A stretch of 64,000 nt of DNA from Phragmites australis (GCF_958298935.1 NC_084927.1:23076001-23140000), one strand, 5' to 3'. Positions 20,758-33,137 are shown, numbered from the stretch's first letter. Numbers and translations are program-made. Notes: generated by a model from the letters alone, not told the origin.

Positions 20758-22080
20758 TATCTGAGCTCAATGGACCACTTTATGATTCTGCTGATGGCAT
20801 CTCGATTATGGAGGATCTCTCTGAGTGGGAAGGTTGATGGTATGGTGCTCTTAGGAGCCTGGAAGTAGTGCCTTAACATGTGGAAGACCATCAATATTGT
20901 ATATAGCAACTTCTGCACTTGCGGGTAGCACTCCTTCAGTCCGTGAAGAACCTCACTGACATAATACATCGTCTCTAGCTTTTCTCCCGCTTGTTGGGCT
21001 CTTCTCATTCCACCACCAACACCCCGCTCATGGCCAGTGGTCCGGCTACTATGTAAAGCAGGAGTTCCTCCTCTAGGTTGGGAGCGACTAGCACAGGGTG
21101 GATGAAAGATACCTTTTGAGATTCTGGAAAGCCTCTTCTGCCTGCTCTGACCACTTGAAACCGTTGTGTTGGTGCAGCTACATGAAAAAGGGAAGCCCCC
21201 AGTCTTCGAGATGGGAGATAAAACGACTGAGTGCCGCCATGCACCTGGTTAGCATCTGAACTTCTCCCACTGACCTAGGGGACCGCATTTCCTTGATGGC
21301 CTTGATCTTCTTGAGATTGACCTCAATTCCCCAGTGAGACACCAGGAACCCGAGTAGCTTTCCTGTGTCAACTCTGAATGTGCACTTCTCTAGATTTAGC
21401 ATGACCTGATTTTTACGTAGATTATTGAAGGTTTCGAGTAGATCGGAGAGAAGATCTTCCTTCCTTTTTGATTTCATGACAATGTCATCGACATAAGCCT
21501 CGATGTTTCGGCCAATCCGATCATAGAGAGTGATTTGCATCCCACGCTGATACGTAGTGCCAGCGCTTTTTAATCCAAAAGGCATCTTTACATAACAAAA
21601 TACCCTGAAAGGAGTTATAAGGGAGGTTTTCTCCCCATCTTCAGGACACATGTTAATCTGGTGATAACCAGAGTAGAAATCAAGAAGGCTTAGATAGTCA
21701 CACCTGGAGGTGGAGTCTACTATCTGATATATCCTATGCAGGGGGAAGGCGTCTTTTGGGCATGCATCATTGAGTTCTGTGAAGTCCATGCACATGTGCC
21801 TCTCCCTATTTGACTTCCTAAACATGACGGGGTTAGCCAGCCATTCGGGGTACTCCACCTCCATGATGAATCCCGCCTTCAAGAGCTTCTCGATCTCTGC
21901 TTTAATTGCTTCTTTCTGATTGGAAGCAAACCACCGGAGCTTTTGCTTGATAGGCATGATGTTGGGACGGACAACCAGCCTATGCTCAATCACCTCCCTA
22001 AAGATACCAGGCTTGTCGGACAGTTCCCACGTGAACATGTCAGTGTTTGCCTGAAGAAAGGTGATGAGCTCAAGTTCCTA
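20757..22080 (-). pseudogene. reverse transcriptase and degenerate first RNase H of Tat-2
   Basis: RT spans about 21178-22038. It contains FTWELSDKPGIFREVIEH near 21985-22035, CMDFTELNDACPKDAFPLH near 21740-21800, SLLDFYSGYHQI near 21655-21690, MPFGLKSAGTTYQRGMQ near 21535-21590 and EAYVDDIVMKSK near 21470-21505, with both catalytic aspartates. The following remnant (LLLYIVAGPLAMSGVLVVE near 21008-21062, YPQVQKLLYTILMVFHMLRHYF near 20870-20935) is the ancestral RNase H without its catalytic residues. It is in frame with upstream protease-region remnants. Confidence 0.85.
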
Positions 22081-24718
22081 TTTCTGGCTCAGGCTGGAGC
22101 CGAGCTGAATAGTCTTGGATGGCTCTGTCAGGTCTAAAAGAACGGTCTTGACTTCGCCGTGAGACTTCATGGCTACCTTGGGCCTCAAGTCCATGGTTGC
22201 CTTGTCGGTCTGGTGCTGCTTCGCCATGTCCAAACTCCGCTTGTCGTAGCGTAGGCCTGACTTGGCATAGCCTCGTACCGTGATGACTCCGTTGGGCCTG
22301 GAATCTTTGTGCACTGGTAAGCATAGTGCGCGGTAGCCATGAACTTTGCGAGAGTTTAGAAGTTGTCCGGCTTCTTGAAGGTGATGGGAAGCGTGATCTG
22401 GCCAATTAGAGTGGCCGAGGACCTGAGCACAATGTTGTGGAAGGCTTGAGACACCTGCTAGATGGCAGACCGGGGGACCTACATCGCATTGAGCGTGCTG
22501 GTGAAGAGGATGTTCAAAGAACTCCCTCTGTCCATGAGCACTTAGGAAACCATGCAGTTGCTGATCATAGGCTCGACCACGATTGGGAAGCGACTGGGCC
22601 AGATGAAGTTCTCAGGACAGTCATCTTGGCCAAAGGAGATCTTGACGTCTGACCACCTGACCACCTGGCAAGTTTGTGGGATGGTGGCCCAAAACCTCTC
22701 GGGCCACCGTCTTGTACTGCCTCTTGGACTCGTAAGAAGCCGAGCCCCCGAACATATGGTCGACCATCCTTTTCTCATCCTGGTAAGGCATGCGATCCGA
22801 GCCATCGCTAGGACTGGAGTCCCGACTCTGGCTCACGACTTGTGGAGCCTTCCCCTACTGCTTCTTGGCCTCAGCCTTGACGTTCTTCTTGAACACCTGG
22901 CACTACAGGAGGTTGTGGCCTTCAGTCTGATGGATGTCACACTAGGTCCCAGCGGAACGTTGCTTCCTCTTGTCGGAGGCTGGTTGCTTTCCATTGCCCA
23001 AGGGTGCCCCAAAACATTTGTCGGGAACATCCGCCATGACTTCCTTAGTCTTTGGCTTCTTCTCATTGCCTCCTTTGGAGGGCTTCTTCGTGCACTTGTT
23101 CTTTGATGAGTCACCCTTGAGTCCGAGGTGGCGGCATTGCACGCCCTGTGCCCTGTCCTTAACAAACGAGAGGGCCTCCTCGGCACTAACTGCCTTGTTG
23201 GCGATGTCCATCAGCTCCTTGACCATCCGAGGGTCATTGATGGTGAGGTCTTCAATACACCTGTGGTTCCTGCAACCCCGAGTAAAGGCCTGGATGATGT
23301 CAGAATCGGTTACCTTGGGGATGGCGTTCCAAGTGTTACTGAAGTGTCAGATGAACTCGTGCAGAGTCTCCTCTTTGTCTGGAAGAGTCAGAAAAGGTCA
23401 TTCTTCTTGCTGGAGCGAATGTACGTGCCTTGGAAGTTTCCCTAGAACAAGTCGCAGAGGTGCTCACACGAGTAGATCATTCTCAGCTGAAGGTTTGTCA
23501 GCCAAATCCTATCTGGTCCCTTGAGGGCAGTGGGAAGGTAATTGCCATGACCTTCTTGTCCCAACATGCTACTTCATGGCTGTAGTGTAGATCTGGAGGA
23601 ACTCAGCGGGATTAGTTGTCCAATCGTACTTCTGTATCGCCCTGGGCTTGAACCAAGATGGCCAACGGACCCTCCTAAGCTCCGATGAGAAGGCTTAGCA
23701 CCCGTTGATGGCACCCCGGGTGGACACGGGCACCCCACTCGTAGGGGTAGGTGATTGACCACGACCCCGACTAGACTAACTGTGGTGTCAGGAAGTTCTT
23801 CGATTATATCGTGGTGGAGAGGGTGACCAGTCTGGAGGGGTCCTTGAGTGCTTTCGCTTGTTGATAATCTCACGCAGGTCCGAGACGGGATAATCTTGGA
23901 TTGGTGAGGCCTTTGGTGATGTAGAGGTCGGCCGTCATCCCGGTGATTCTGATTCTGGGGATTCCGTCTCTCTCGATCTGATTCATCATGAGAAGGGATG
24001 GTGTGGCTCCTACCTGTTGTGGAACTGTTGGCTACCACCGCCATATGAGAAGAGTCGTCTTGAGCCTGTGTTTGTTGGAGGTCTTCCTCCATGACTTGGA
24101 GCTACTCCTTTCCCTCGGGGGTAGAAAGATCCCTCATGGAGGCTATCGGAGCCGGTTCTGGACCTCGAAAAGCCTCTGAGTGCTCTTAGATCTATAACCT
24201 CGGGCACCTTGTTGGTGGTGCAGGGTATTAAGACCCGCAAGCTCAGCAGATGTTGTCATCGGCGGGGGTTGAGTCCGATTCCCCCCGTCCGGATCGATGG
24301 ACTTTAGGTCCCCTATGTTACCATCCTTGTGAGGGTTGGTCGGGGTACCACTTTCGTCCCCAATGGTGAAAACTTCTTGAGGGTATCCTACTCCAGAAAA
24401 GGAGTCTATGTCCATCAAAGACCTATCATCAGAGGATACCTCTAAAAAGTTTCTTCGGCAATCTGAATTGCCAGAAGCTGCAGGGGGAGATCCTGACTTG
24501 TGGTTCGCGTCGCTCACGTGGACGTCCTGGCCCTTGGGCAATTCGAGCTTGATGCTATGAGCCCTGACATACTCGTCCATGAAATGACTCGCATCATCGT
24601 TGGACTCGCCATTAGGGTTGGTGTCGCCTAGATCCACTCGGTCGATCATCAGATCCTTGTCGGGCGAGAGGGCAAAGTTATCGTAGAACCCCTCATTTGA
24701 GAAGTCGGATTTCGACAT
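22081..24718 (-). pseudogene. gag and protease region of Tat-2 (decayed)
   Basis: The probable gag start is the ATG at 24718 (MSKSDFSNEGFYDNF). An acidic N-terminal region follows to about 24180. The capsid region is recognisable in pieces (ELRRVRW near 23670, NPAEFLQIYTTA near 23575-23610, IPKVTDSDIIQAFTRGCRNHR near 23255-23320, MVKELMDIANKAVSAEEALSFVKDRA near 23150-23226). A CxxHx4Hx4C motif lies near 22900-22945, with a stop before its last Cys. The protease region is almost unreadable. Many stops. Confidence 0.7.
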
Positions 24719-24777
24719 GGTCTTCAGCGAATTCGGTGACAATGTTGATGACAAAGATTTGATGATGTTGGGCCAAG

Positions 24778-24798
24778 GTCCCCATGAATGGCACCAAC
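24778..24798 (-). other. primer-binding site of Tat-2
   Basis: The minus strand reads TTGGTGCCATTCATGGGGACC directly after the 5' LTR. Tat-lineage elements commonly carry a TTGGTGCC or TTGGCGCC-type site here. Confidence 0.65.
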
Positions 24799-25265
24799 TG
24801 TCGTCGATTGGTGAACTATCGATCTTACGAATATGTGATGGAAAGTAGGGGATGCTTCAACATGCCAAACCAAGCGTCCGAATATAGGAGTTAATACAGG
24901 TTCAAGTCTCCTAGAGGATAATAACCCTTGTCTTGTGTTTTTGTATTGATCTTGAGATAGATTACGAGGGGATTCGTGGTTAGCCTAGATGGGATCTACT
25001 ACTAGCTAGAGGCTCCTTGCGTGTTGTCTGGCGAGTCATCTCTTCTTTGCCTCCCTCCTCTCCACAGGGTCCCCTAGATCCATATATAGGGGAGGTGCCG
25101 TGTAGGGTCCAGACTCCTTTCCGAGTAGGGTCCTGTCATCCTTAAACTAGAGATAGACTTCCTTGTTTAATCGATATCTGGGTATCTGTTGGTAGTTTCT
25201 GTACATCCAGGGATTCCCTTCCAGATATAGCCATATGCTCCAAGTATCTAGAAAATCCCTAGGTA
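24799..25265 (-). repeat. right LTR (5' LTR) of Tat-2
   Basis: It starts TGTCGTCGATTGG and pairs with 15047-15491. The similarity ends at the GGTA at 25261-25265. Beyond that the tnp2 relic resumes. Confidence 0.8.
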
Positions 25266-26827
25266 TTCGTATACGGATCATATTCAATAGAGTTATACTA
25301 CTCATTGTGAAGAGCCTTAACCATATCATATTCCTCTTTGCCGCTACGAGACCCTGGAGCTGAACTGCCCTCCTTTTTCCCATTGAATTGTTTCTTCATA
25401 TTGCTGTACGGGTAATTCCTGTGAAGGAACCTACGGTGATGCATGTACATAGATTTCTTATTGTTCAGCCACACACTATTAGTTGTCTAAGCACTGGGGG
25501 TAGACATTGCCTCCTTTTATAGTCTAGCCCAACAAGTTGCCAAGGCAGGTAAATCATTGATGGTGTAGAACAATATGGTGAGTGGAGTGAAGTTCTCTTG
25601 TTTGTACTCATCCCATACCTCTACACCTTCATCTCACAATGTTATAAGATCTTCCACCAATGGTCTTAGGTACATATCAATATCGTTACCAGGTTGCCTT
25701 GGCCCTTGGATAAGTAGCGGCATCATAATGTACTTGTGCTTCATATAGAGCCAAGAAGGAAGGTAGTAGATACATAGAGTCATGGGCCAAGTGCTACGAC
25801 GGATGCTTATGTTACCAAAAGAATTCATTCCATCTATACTTAGCCTAAACCTCATATTTCTCGTTTCCTTTCCGAAGTTCTTCCTAAAGAGCCTGTTGAT
25901 GTTTCTTCACTAGGAAGAATCGGCAGTGTATCTTAGCTTTCCATCTCTCTTACGCTCTTTCGTGTGCCATCGTAGCACTTTCGTGTGCTTTTTTGTTTGC
26001 AAATAAACACTTCAAATAAGGGATTACTGGAAAATACAACACCACCGTAGTAGGATGTCCTTTCTTCATCTTGATGCCTTCGCTATCATCAGAGTCACCA
26101 TCCTTACGCTTGTACTGTGATGCTTTGCACACAGAACATACATGTGTGTCCGTATGCTCTTTGCGGTAGAGGATACAGTTATTCGGATGTACATGTATTC
26201 TTTTTGCTTCTAATCCCAAGGTTCAAAGAACCTTCTTGGCTAGGTATGTGGTCTCAAGCAACACGTTTTCCTCTAGAAGCATATCCACTAAGAGACGTAA
26301 CAGTGCCATAAAACTCTTATCAGACCAACCGTTTCTTGCCTTCAACTTAAGTAGTGACAACAAGGTATGTAACTTTGGGTATTCCACCTTACAATCCGGG
26401 AACAAAGGTTTCTATGAGTCCTCTATCAAACACATGAATTTATTAATCTCTCTCACTAGTGTAGTTCCCTTCTGCATAGCGCAACATCTGTGCTAGATTA
26501 TTGCCATCGAAACCATAACCGACGTGAACTAGCATATCATTGTCGTTGACTCCTTCGTCAATGATGTTATCTTCATGTATAATCTCCTCTTCCCGTGCTT
26601 GGTCCAACATGTATAGCTAGGTCTAAAACCCCTTAGAATCAAGTGTGAGAGGATCTGCTCTTTCCTAGAAAACATCTTCTCAATCTTGCAATCAATGCAT
26701 ATACAATATATATATATTCTATATTCTTTTTCAACTTGTCGTCCTCAGCGGCTCTTAAAAAAGCAGACACGTCATTGATGTACACTTTGCTCCAACGTCT
26801 CTCATCATGCATCTATCTTCGGTCCAT
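25266..26827 (-). pseudogene. CACTA transposase (tnp2) relic, N-terminal and central part (CACTA-C)
   Basis: The start is the ATG at 26827, opening with a Transposase-associated domain (PF13963-like; MHDERRWSKVYINDVSAFL near 26750-26815, already holding a stop). Then come acidic residues, AQMLRYAEGNY near 26475-26505, and LHTLLSLLKLKARNGWSDKSF near 26310-26370. Further on are TYLAKKVL near 26225, ILYRKEHTDTHVCSVC near 26120-26185, and the SMYMHHRRFLHRNYPYSNMKKQFNG block near 25375-25455. The order matches tnp2. Frameshifts and stops are frequent. It continues at 15046 on the other side of Tat-2. Confidence 0.8.
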
Positions 26828-27429
26828 CTACAATTAATTATAAAAAACTTAAAATAATGCTCAAAATAATGTTAATTAATCAACCTAAAATCATTAATTA
26901 ATGTTAATTAAAAATCAAATATTAATTAATAAATTTTAATATATATGACCTAGCTAAAATGTAATTCATCTAAAAGAGCTAGGTAATAAATTCGTATGAA
27001 TGAGTTAGGTAGTTAATTAAATTTAAAGAATCTAGGTAAATTAATCTGATAGGTAAACAATAATCTCCATATGAAGTCACCCATCATGAACTAAAATTTA
27101 ACTAGATCTAAACCTTAAATTTTAGCTAGAGCTAGATACATTCAATCTCCATCCATCTGTCTATCAATTTCTTCATGCAACCATGTCCATATGCATCTCC
27201 ATGGAGCCATCATCTAAACTTAACTAATTCACAAATCAAGCTAGAAAATCAAGCATAAAACATATTACTCACCTTTGGAACATCCAGAGTAAGTGGATGC
27301 ACAAGATCCTTCACAAATTTGAAGCCCCTAAACACCAAAACGTCTGAAATGGAGTCCGGCAAAAAAAAAAAAAAAGAGCTCTTGCTTGAGTGATCTCGAG
27401 GAAGAAGAAGCTCTCGGCATTCAATTATT
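26828..27429. other. AT-rich 5' region of CACTA-C
   Basis: No coding potential is seen. The region is AT-rich with simple TTAATTAAT-like strings (26850-26945) and a run of about 15 A at 27360-27375. Its place between the transposase start and the subterminal repeats fits a 5' untranslated or intronic region. Confidence 0.5.
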
Positions 27430-27675
27430 ATAGGGAAAATTATCTGTATGCTCTAAATGAGAACTAACACCGATATAGATGTGTTTGTATTATCTATCTG
27501 TGTTGGTTCCAACCATGAACCAACACAGATAATAATCAATTATCTGTGTCGGTTTAGGCTCTCCGGGTCATTAGTGCCAGTTAGAGTCTAGAACTGACAC
27601 TGATAATGTTACCCGTGTCGGGTTTTTTTTAACCGACACAGATAATTGGCACGGATGTGCAGTTTTGTAGTACTG
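27430..27675 (-). repeat. subterminal and terminal repeats of CACTA-C
   Basis: A motif of the type ACCGACACAGATAATT occurs repeatedly in both orientations between 27460 and 27650. The outer edge reads CAGTACTACAAAACTG on the minus strand, close to a CACTA terminus. The motif differs from the CACTGCCGG family seen at 1-429, 28800 and 45360, so this is another CACTA family. Confidence 0.7.
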
Positions 27676-28734
27676 ACTCCACGCAAATATTACTTGGACT
27701 GCTGTTGGCAGGTATGCGCCTTGATTTGTTTTTCTTCCATGATTACAAAGAACACATACATACATGAAACACACCACTACACACACCATTCTTATACCCA
27801 CGTGAAAGTGTTCTTTATCACATTCCTAGAAACTCTTGTATCGCCAACACTTCGTCACTAAAAGTACCATCATTTGTTGAGGTTGGGTTCCGAGGTTTCA
27901 ACCATTGTGTAGTTTCTCAAAGGTAGTCTAATTTATTTGTAGATAAAGACAAGAGAAAACAATACTAATAGTTGTTACTAAATGAATACAGATTTATTTT
28001 TCCTCGTGGTAGCAAATCTCAAAATGTTTACAGACGGGTTATTCTAGCCAAGTACCGTAGGCTCCTTTTAGAACACAACGGCTCCTCCTTTAATTAGCTG
28101 GTGCTACCTGCTTACTTTGATGGATGTACATTCCTTTAGGGGACCAAGAAAGAATTAGGAAGATGCAGTCGCTGAAGAATGGAATCTTGGAAAGTGAGTC
28201 AAGGTCTCCCCACAAAATGCAAAAGGTTTACTTTGGGCAATATTCGTACATAGATTATAGGAAGATGCAGACCTATTAATTGACTGGGCCAGTGGGCCAA
28301 GTTAGGCTTAGACTATGGAAAAGCTACGGTTATAAGTAACTGGGCAGCCACGTAATACTTTTGTAATATTTTTTTCCATGTGTCTAGTTTTATTAGGAAT
28401 CTCCTTGTCGTTATTTTTTGTTGACCTGTTTGTACTATCAGAAAATATCTAAATTACATTAAAAATGTTGTCCGCTATACGAGACGAACCGAAGTAGAAC
28501 GTGGGTAATTCATAAATAACCGTCCGTAAATATCACAAATTTTGTACGCCATGCATCACCTAGACGTAACCCAGGAAGAAAGGTTGGGCCCAAAACCCAG
28601 TCTCGATAAGCGTAATCAACCAATACTATTGACCGGTTTAATTCTCAAACATGATGACTTGGGACGTCGCGATCAATAACGTGAGCAAAACTTGGAGCTT
28701 TTTACCTCCTTTGTAATTCTCAACGAGCTATTCA
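27676..28734. other. unassigned spacer between two CACTA elements
   Basis: No ORF with recognisable homology, no repeat and no element end can be seen. It may be older host intergenic DNA into which both neighbours inserted. Confidence 0.4.
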
Positions 28735-28995
28735 CACTAGTACATAATAGTATATAACTGTTGACTCTAAAATCACCCTCACTATTGATTTTGAAGCCGG
28801 TAATGGATAACGGACAGTGATAGTCTCTGATTATCACTGCTGGTCTAGGAGATCGACAGTGAAGAGGGTTATCACTGCCGGCTGAAGCCTTCAGCCGACA
28901 GTGATGCCCTGGGTATCACTGCTGGCTGATGATTTCGGCCGGCAATGATGCCCAAGACATCACTACCGGCTGAAACCTTCATCCCGTAGTGTTTT
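28735..28995. repeat. CACTA-A left terminal and subterminal region
   Basis: CACTAGTACATAATAG starts at 28735. From about 28810 to 28985 there is an array of CACTGCCGGC-type motifs in both orientations (for example 28873-28905). This is the same motif family as at 1-429 and 45360-45520. An exact partner for the terminal repeat was not found on the other side. A GTAGTG at 28985-28991 could mark an alternative edge. Confidence 0.6.
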
Positions 28996-29231
28996 TCCTT
29001 CTCTGTCCTCCCTCCCTTTCCTCTCTCTGTCCTCCTTCTCTATCTCCTTGATCTCTTCAACTCTTTGTCTCCCTCTCAATATACATGCATAGAATGAGAC
29101 ACATATTTAATATAAATCAATAATTAATAAAGACACAGTCATTAATACATAGCAATTCATATCCTTCATTAATACATAGTAATTAATATCATTCATAAAT
29201 ATTGTGTCATTTGTCGAAATAAAATAAGTGG

Positions 29232-30585
29232 TCAACCCTTGGTAGACTTCTTCCTTATCTCATACTCTCTACTAGAAGGTATGGTATCATCTGAAGGTCT
29301 CTCATGTGTCAACGGCACGATGGGTTCATGAAACTCGTCATTTGTGTTGATAACGTATTCCAGAAAGAACCCGACGATCTGTTCTTGAAGGGCATGTATT
29401 TCTGCAGGTTGTAACGCACCTGTGCATAGTTTGCAGTGCTGTGTTTGAAGAATCGAAAGAATTAGTCCTTGAACACGTATAGAATTTGAAAAGAAGGCAT
29501 TGGTATGCAATTTCATACCTCAAGATCATTGAACTTGGCAGCGTCTCCGTCTAGGTTGAATTCGTGCATGAAAGTAAGAACATAAAACCGCAGAGATTAT
29601 TGCTGGGTGGCTGCCTCATACACTTTAAGAGGAAATGATTCGTCAGTGGAATGAATTGAACCTTTTTATTCAGTAGGAAATACAAAACATGAATATTCCC
29701 TGTGTACCGGAAAGTCGGTTTTAAAGTCGGTTTTTACATCGTACTCCTTCCTGAATGGAAAGTGGATAACACTCTTTTTACGGTATCTTGTGTACGCCTT
29801 GTACGTGAATATGAATACCAATTAAACTTAGATTCAATCAACGAGGAGATTAAATGATCAAGTTTACCTGTTGAGCATGTCGATGAGGTTTTGGTAAGTC
29901 ATCTTATCTCTCTTTTGTGAGTCCAAGATAATGATATTGCTCAAATTTGGGTGGATGACATGGAGGATCCAATGAAAGCTGCAGGAATATTATTTCACCA
30001 TAGCAAATTATTACTAGAATCGAGTTGCCCATAAAAGCAGAACGCCCTGGCACGCAAACACGTACTCAAAGTTGTAAGGTAAGAGTACAAATTTCTGGTA
30101 TTGGTGGTGAAACAGATATTTCAATATGTAGTTCTCGGTAAGTCTGGACTCTCCCTTATAAGTTTCTCATTCACAAGCCCAGGATCGATGAATGCTACTT
30201 TATTATCTAATTCTTTTTTGCATGTGCGAATCTCCATTCTACGAAATAGAGAAGTTAGCCATGCAATTTCAAGGTACAAGATCATATAATGTGAATTATA
30301 TGCATAAGTCACTTACAGAGTCCACACTCTAACTATAGCGACATCTTTCTTGTACAGTTCATACAAGTACAAGAAATACACCCAGAAGGAGCCATCCCCG
30401 TTGAGGAAATATTCATCTCTGTATCTTACGGGGAATGCCTGAAAACCAAGCCTGGAATGCTCCAAGTACCACCGATGTAATCGGCGCATTTGAGTTATAA
30501 GGTTTCTTTCTATATCTGGTTTGACCAAAGGTTTGCTCAACTCAAACGGCCATGTAACATCCAACTTTGCAATATCCGCTCCCAC
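29232..30585 (-). pseudogene. Ulp1-like (peptidase C48) gene of CACTA-A, several exons
   Basis: Minus strand. The first exon has TWPFELSKPLVKPD near 30515-30560 and QMRRLHRWYLEHSRLGFQ near 30440-30500, typical of Ulp1-bearing plant transposons. Next come RRMEIRTCKKELDNKVAFID (about 30190-30250) and FHWILHVIHPNLSNIIILDS (about 29925-29985), which holds the catalytic His and Asp. The catalytic Cys sits in an NNLCGF context near 29588-29603, and directly after it one base is missing, shifting the frame. The last exon (29235-29440) contains ALQPAEIHALQEQIVGFFLE. Ulp1 enzymes cleave SUMO or related isopeptide bonds. Stops elsewhere make this copy inactive. Confidence 0.75.
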
Positions 30586-30919
30586 AGTAAGTCGTGCTAG
30601 TTCTTCTGCTGTTATTCTAGAAGAAGCCAGGAAGTCCCCAATGCTTGGAGCATCCTGAATGATTGGACCTCTTGTTGATACGTTCGTAGTCAGTCGGTGG
30701 CTTACTTCAAGCTGCCCTCGTCTGTTTAGCTTTGGCCATATTCATGAAAAATTTCATGGTATCTTCAGGCACAATAGGCTTCGGTGGAGGTGGTGGCGGA
30801 TGGAAATGAGCCGTGACACTAGCGTCCACAATCTTTTAGGTTTCCTCAGCAATGAGTGAATAGACATCCCTAGGTTCTGCCACCTTAGATGGCACTAACT
30901 TCTTAGATGATGTCATCTA

Positions 30920-32803
30920 CTAGGATGCTGTGGAACCTGATCGTGTTTTCCGAGCTGATGCCTGGCTTCTTGATGGTGCTGGCATCTTGAGCGGTGGACT
31001 TCTTCGAGGCGATGGCTGAGGAGGTGGACTTCTTCTAGGAGATGGCTGAGGAGAGGGAGATCTATGAGGTGACGATGACATGGGGCGTCGTGGAGAGAAT
31101 AGGTTCTCGGGAGTTGTCCCTGGTGGAAACACTATGTAGGCCTTCTCCCACGCGACGAATGTGTGTTCTTTCTCTCCTATAGTGTTCGTCCCCTCCTCTG
31201 CGGGGTAGTCCATATGAACATGATGGTACTGGTCAACTGCCTTGTTTACTTCAACCACAACGTACCCCTGCGGCATTGGACGTCTATGCAAATGTTCATG
31301 GGAGCCACGGGGATAAGCCACGCCGAAAGCTACCTTGATGATAATGTTCCTAGCACCAATGTGTAGTTCACACGGTTTCCGTGCTGTGATGAGGTACATG
31401 GAATAAGTGATGGGGTTAGCTCCAACAACTCCCATGGGCACATAGCTACTCCGACGACCACCAGGGCTAGAGTGTGCAACATTAGGAGACACTGCTAGCT
31501 GTTCCTGTTCGCTCACAATGGCGTCTCATTCACGCATGAGGGCTTGCTGTACTGCTTGTGCTATCTTTTCATCTGTATGTTCCCTCACCTTTTGTAGTGC
31601 TTGTTCAAGCATTTCCATCATCCTAGCTTGTTCTGCCTCTCGTTCTGCATCTCGTTCTGCTTGGGATCTCTTTCGACTCTTGTAACTATTGACGTCGCCT
31701 AAGAATTCATATTTCCAACCCATCACCCTAATGCCTCGTGTGCGACCACCGTGCTCCTTATTTCCCAGTGCCAAGGTGAGCTCGTTCCTATCAATGTCTG
31801 GCTTGAAAGAGCTTTGTGCAGACTGCTCGTGAGCTTCTACAAGCTTTTCTGCAAGAGTTTGCATCACTTCCTGGTCTTTGGAGGTCGTAAAGCATAAGGT
31901 TCCATTAGATGAGTAAGAAGCACCCCTCCCAAGAAGGAAGCGCGTCGATCGTTTACTCTAGCCCTCTGTCTCAAGCGGGACACCTCTCTCTCACAGTTCA
32001 CCTAGCTATTGTTGCCACTGCCGTTCTTTCCTCACGTACCCATGACTGTCGACTTTGTGGGGCTAGAGGTTCTTCTTCGAATTTGTTTTGTTCACCTCAC
32101 TCTACCTCTGTGCTTCTTCTGACAACTTGTACTTCGCAAAGGCTTGCCAATGATTTTCAAGTTGCGGCCATTTACGGAAATCTGGCGTTGTACCTTTCTG
32201 CACATACGTTCTATTCAGTGTGCCCTTCCAATTCTTAAATGAAATTCTCATGATCATTAACGTCTTACGCTTAACTACTTCCATATCTGTTTCTTTAGGG
32301 AAGTCGAACTTCTCTAATATCTTGGGCCACAAGATATCATTCTTGATCGAATCAAGAACCACGTGCGGATCACCTTGTTCGCCAGTCCACAGTCTGTAGC
32401 TGATGGGCACATGATCCTGAATAGCAATCCCACAAACTGACTTGTATGGCCGCAGAACTCTCTCTGGTGGAGTTGGCTCCCCTACTGGTGAGACCTCTGT
32501 GATCACAAATCATCCTGTAGGCATCTTCGAGGGACCTTGGACACGATGCCGCTCCTAGGATTGCTCATTGTTGTGACCCTCCAGAGCATCAGGCATCTGC
32601 GCATAAGAGAAAAAACTATTAGGAACCTAGACAATAATATGTAGAACAGATGCATTCATCTACTTATGAATTACCTCATCGCCTCCACAGGTGTCTATTT
32701 GGTCCAGGTTGAGGTAGTGGCTCGGGCTACCTTCTTCAATGTTTGATGGCGGCACTACATCTCCTTCTAGCACTTGGGCCGGATCGGCGGTTGGTGATGC
32801 CAT
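30920..32803 (-). pseudogene. plant transposase of the Transposase_24 type (PF03004) with Ser/Pro-rich C-terminus (CACTA-A)
   Basis: A first exon candidate starts at ATG 32803 (MASPTADPAQVLEGD) and ends at a GT near 32674. The second exon starts near 32598 after a CAG. From there one frame runs to 30920, broken only by stops (for example TGA near 32505, 32102-32104, TGA 31526-31528). It contains PPERVLRPYKSVCGIAIQ near 32415-32475 and DILWPKILEKFDFPKETDME near 32280-32340. Then come RISFKNWKGTLNRTYVQKG near 32190-32245, a Lys/Asn-rich Transposase_24 motif near 32070, and a coiled coil (SQAERDAEREAEQARMMEML) near 31605-31665. A DUF8039-like part with VVVEVNKAVDQ and a Pro-Ser-Arg repeat (SPRRSPPP, 31000-31080) follows. 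Sequence-specific binding to CACTA ends is the usual role. Confidence 0.75.
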
Positions 32804-33137
32804 CTCTTCCTGGGAGTTCTGCATACAATGACGACGAGCGGTTGAGTTTTCTACATATAAAGAGCTGAGGAAGGAGGGAGATAGAGATAAATTCGACGAG
32901 GGAGGGAGAGAGGCGGTCGAAAGAGTGAGATAACCATGAAGGAGTCAATAGATAGAATGCATACACATACAATATTGTAATTGAGTACGTTATAACCACA
33001 TTTAACAAAAAAAAGTCGCATCTTACATAGCAAAATAGGCACAAATATGCACAAAGATACTTGCATGTGACACATTAATCTTACAAGTCACATCATCTTA
33101 CATAGCAAAATTATGATGATTACAACCAGAACTAGGA

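Larger units (their letters stand above)
15047..25265 (-). mobile_element. Tat-2: decayed Tat-lineage Ty3/gypsy element, minus strand
   Basis: Two short LTRs flank a Tat-type interior. On the minus strand these are a gag with a CHHC motif, an RT with YVDD, a second (archaeal-like) RNase H and an integrase. A convergent plus-strand Transposase_28-like gene lies next to the 3' LTR. A degenerate ancestral RNase H followed by an additional RNase H is the Tat hallmark. The genes are riddled with stops. The flanking 5-mers (AACAC before 15047, TTCGT after 25265) do not match. Confidence 0.85.
14728..27675 (-). mobile_element. CACTA-C, tnp2 element on the minus strand interrupted by Tat-2
   Basis: The right end (minus-strand start) is near 27675, where the sequence reads CAGTACTACAAAACTG, one base off a CACTACTACAAAA-type terminus. 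Subterminal repeats, the transposase-associated domain and tnp2 follow leftwards. Tat-2 is inserted at 15047-25265. The left end is truncated near 14728, and no second terminal repeat was found. Confidence 0.65.

Noticed and set aside
27676..28734. A host gene between the CACTA elements
   Set aside because: The longest frames are under 80 codons, without start context, domain or splice pattern.
28735..28991. A complete 257-bp mini-CACTA (CACTAG at the left, GTAGTG at the right)
   Set aside because: The two ends are not inverted repeats of each other beyond the first five bases, so the pair is not convincing.
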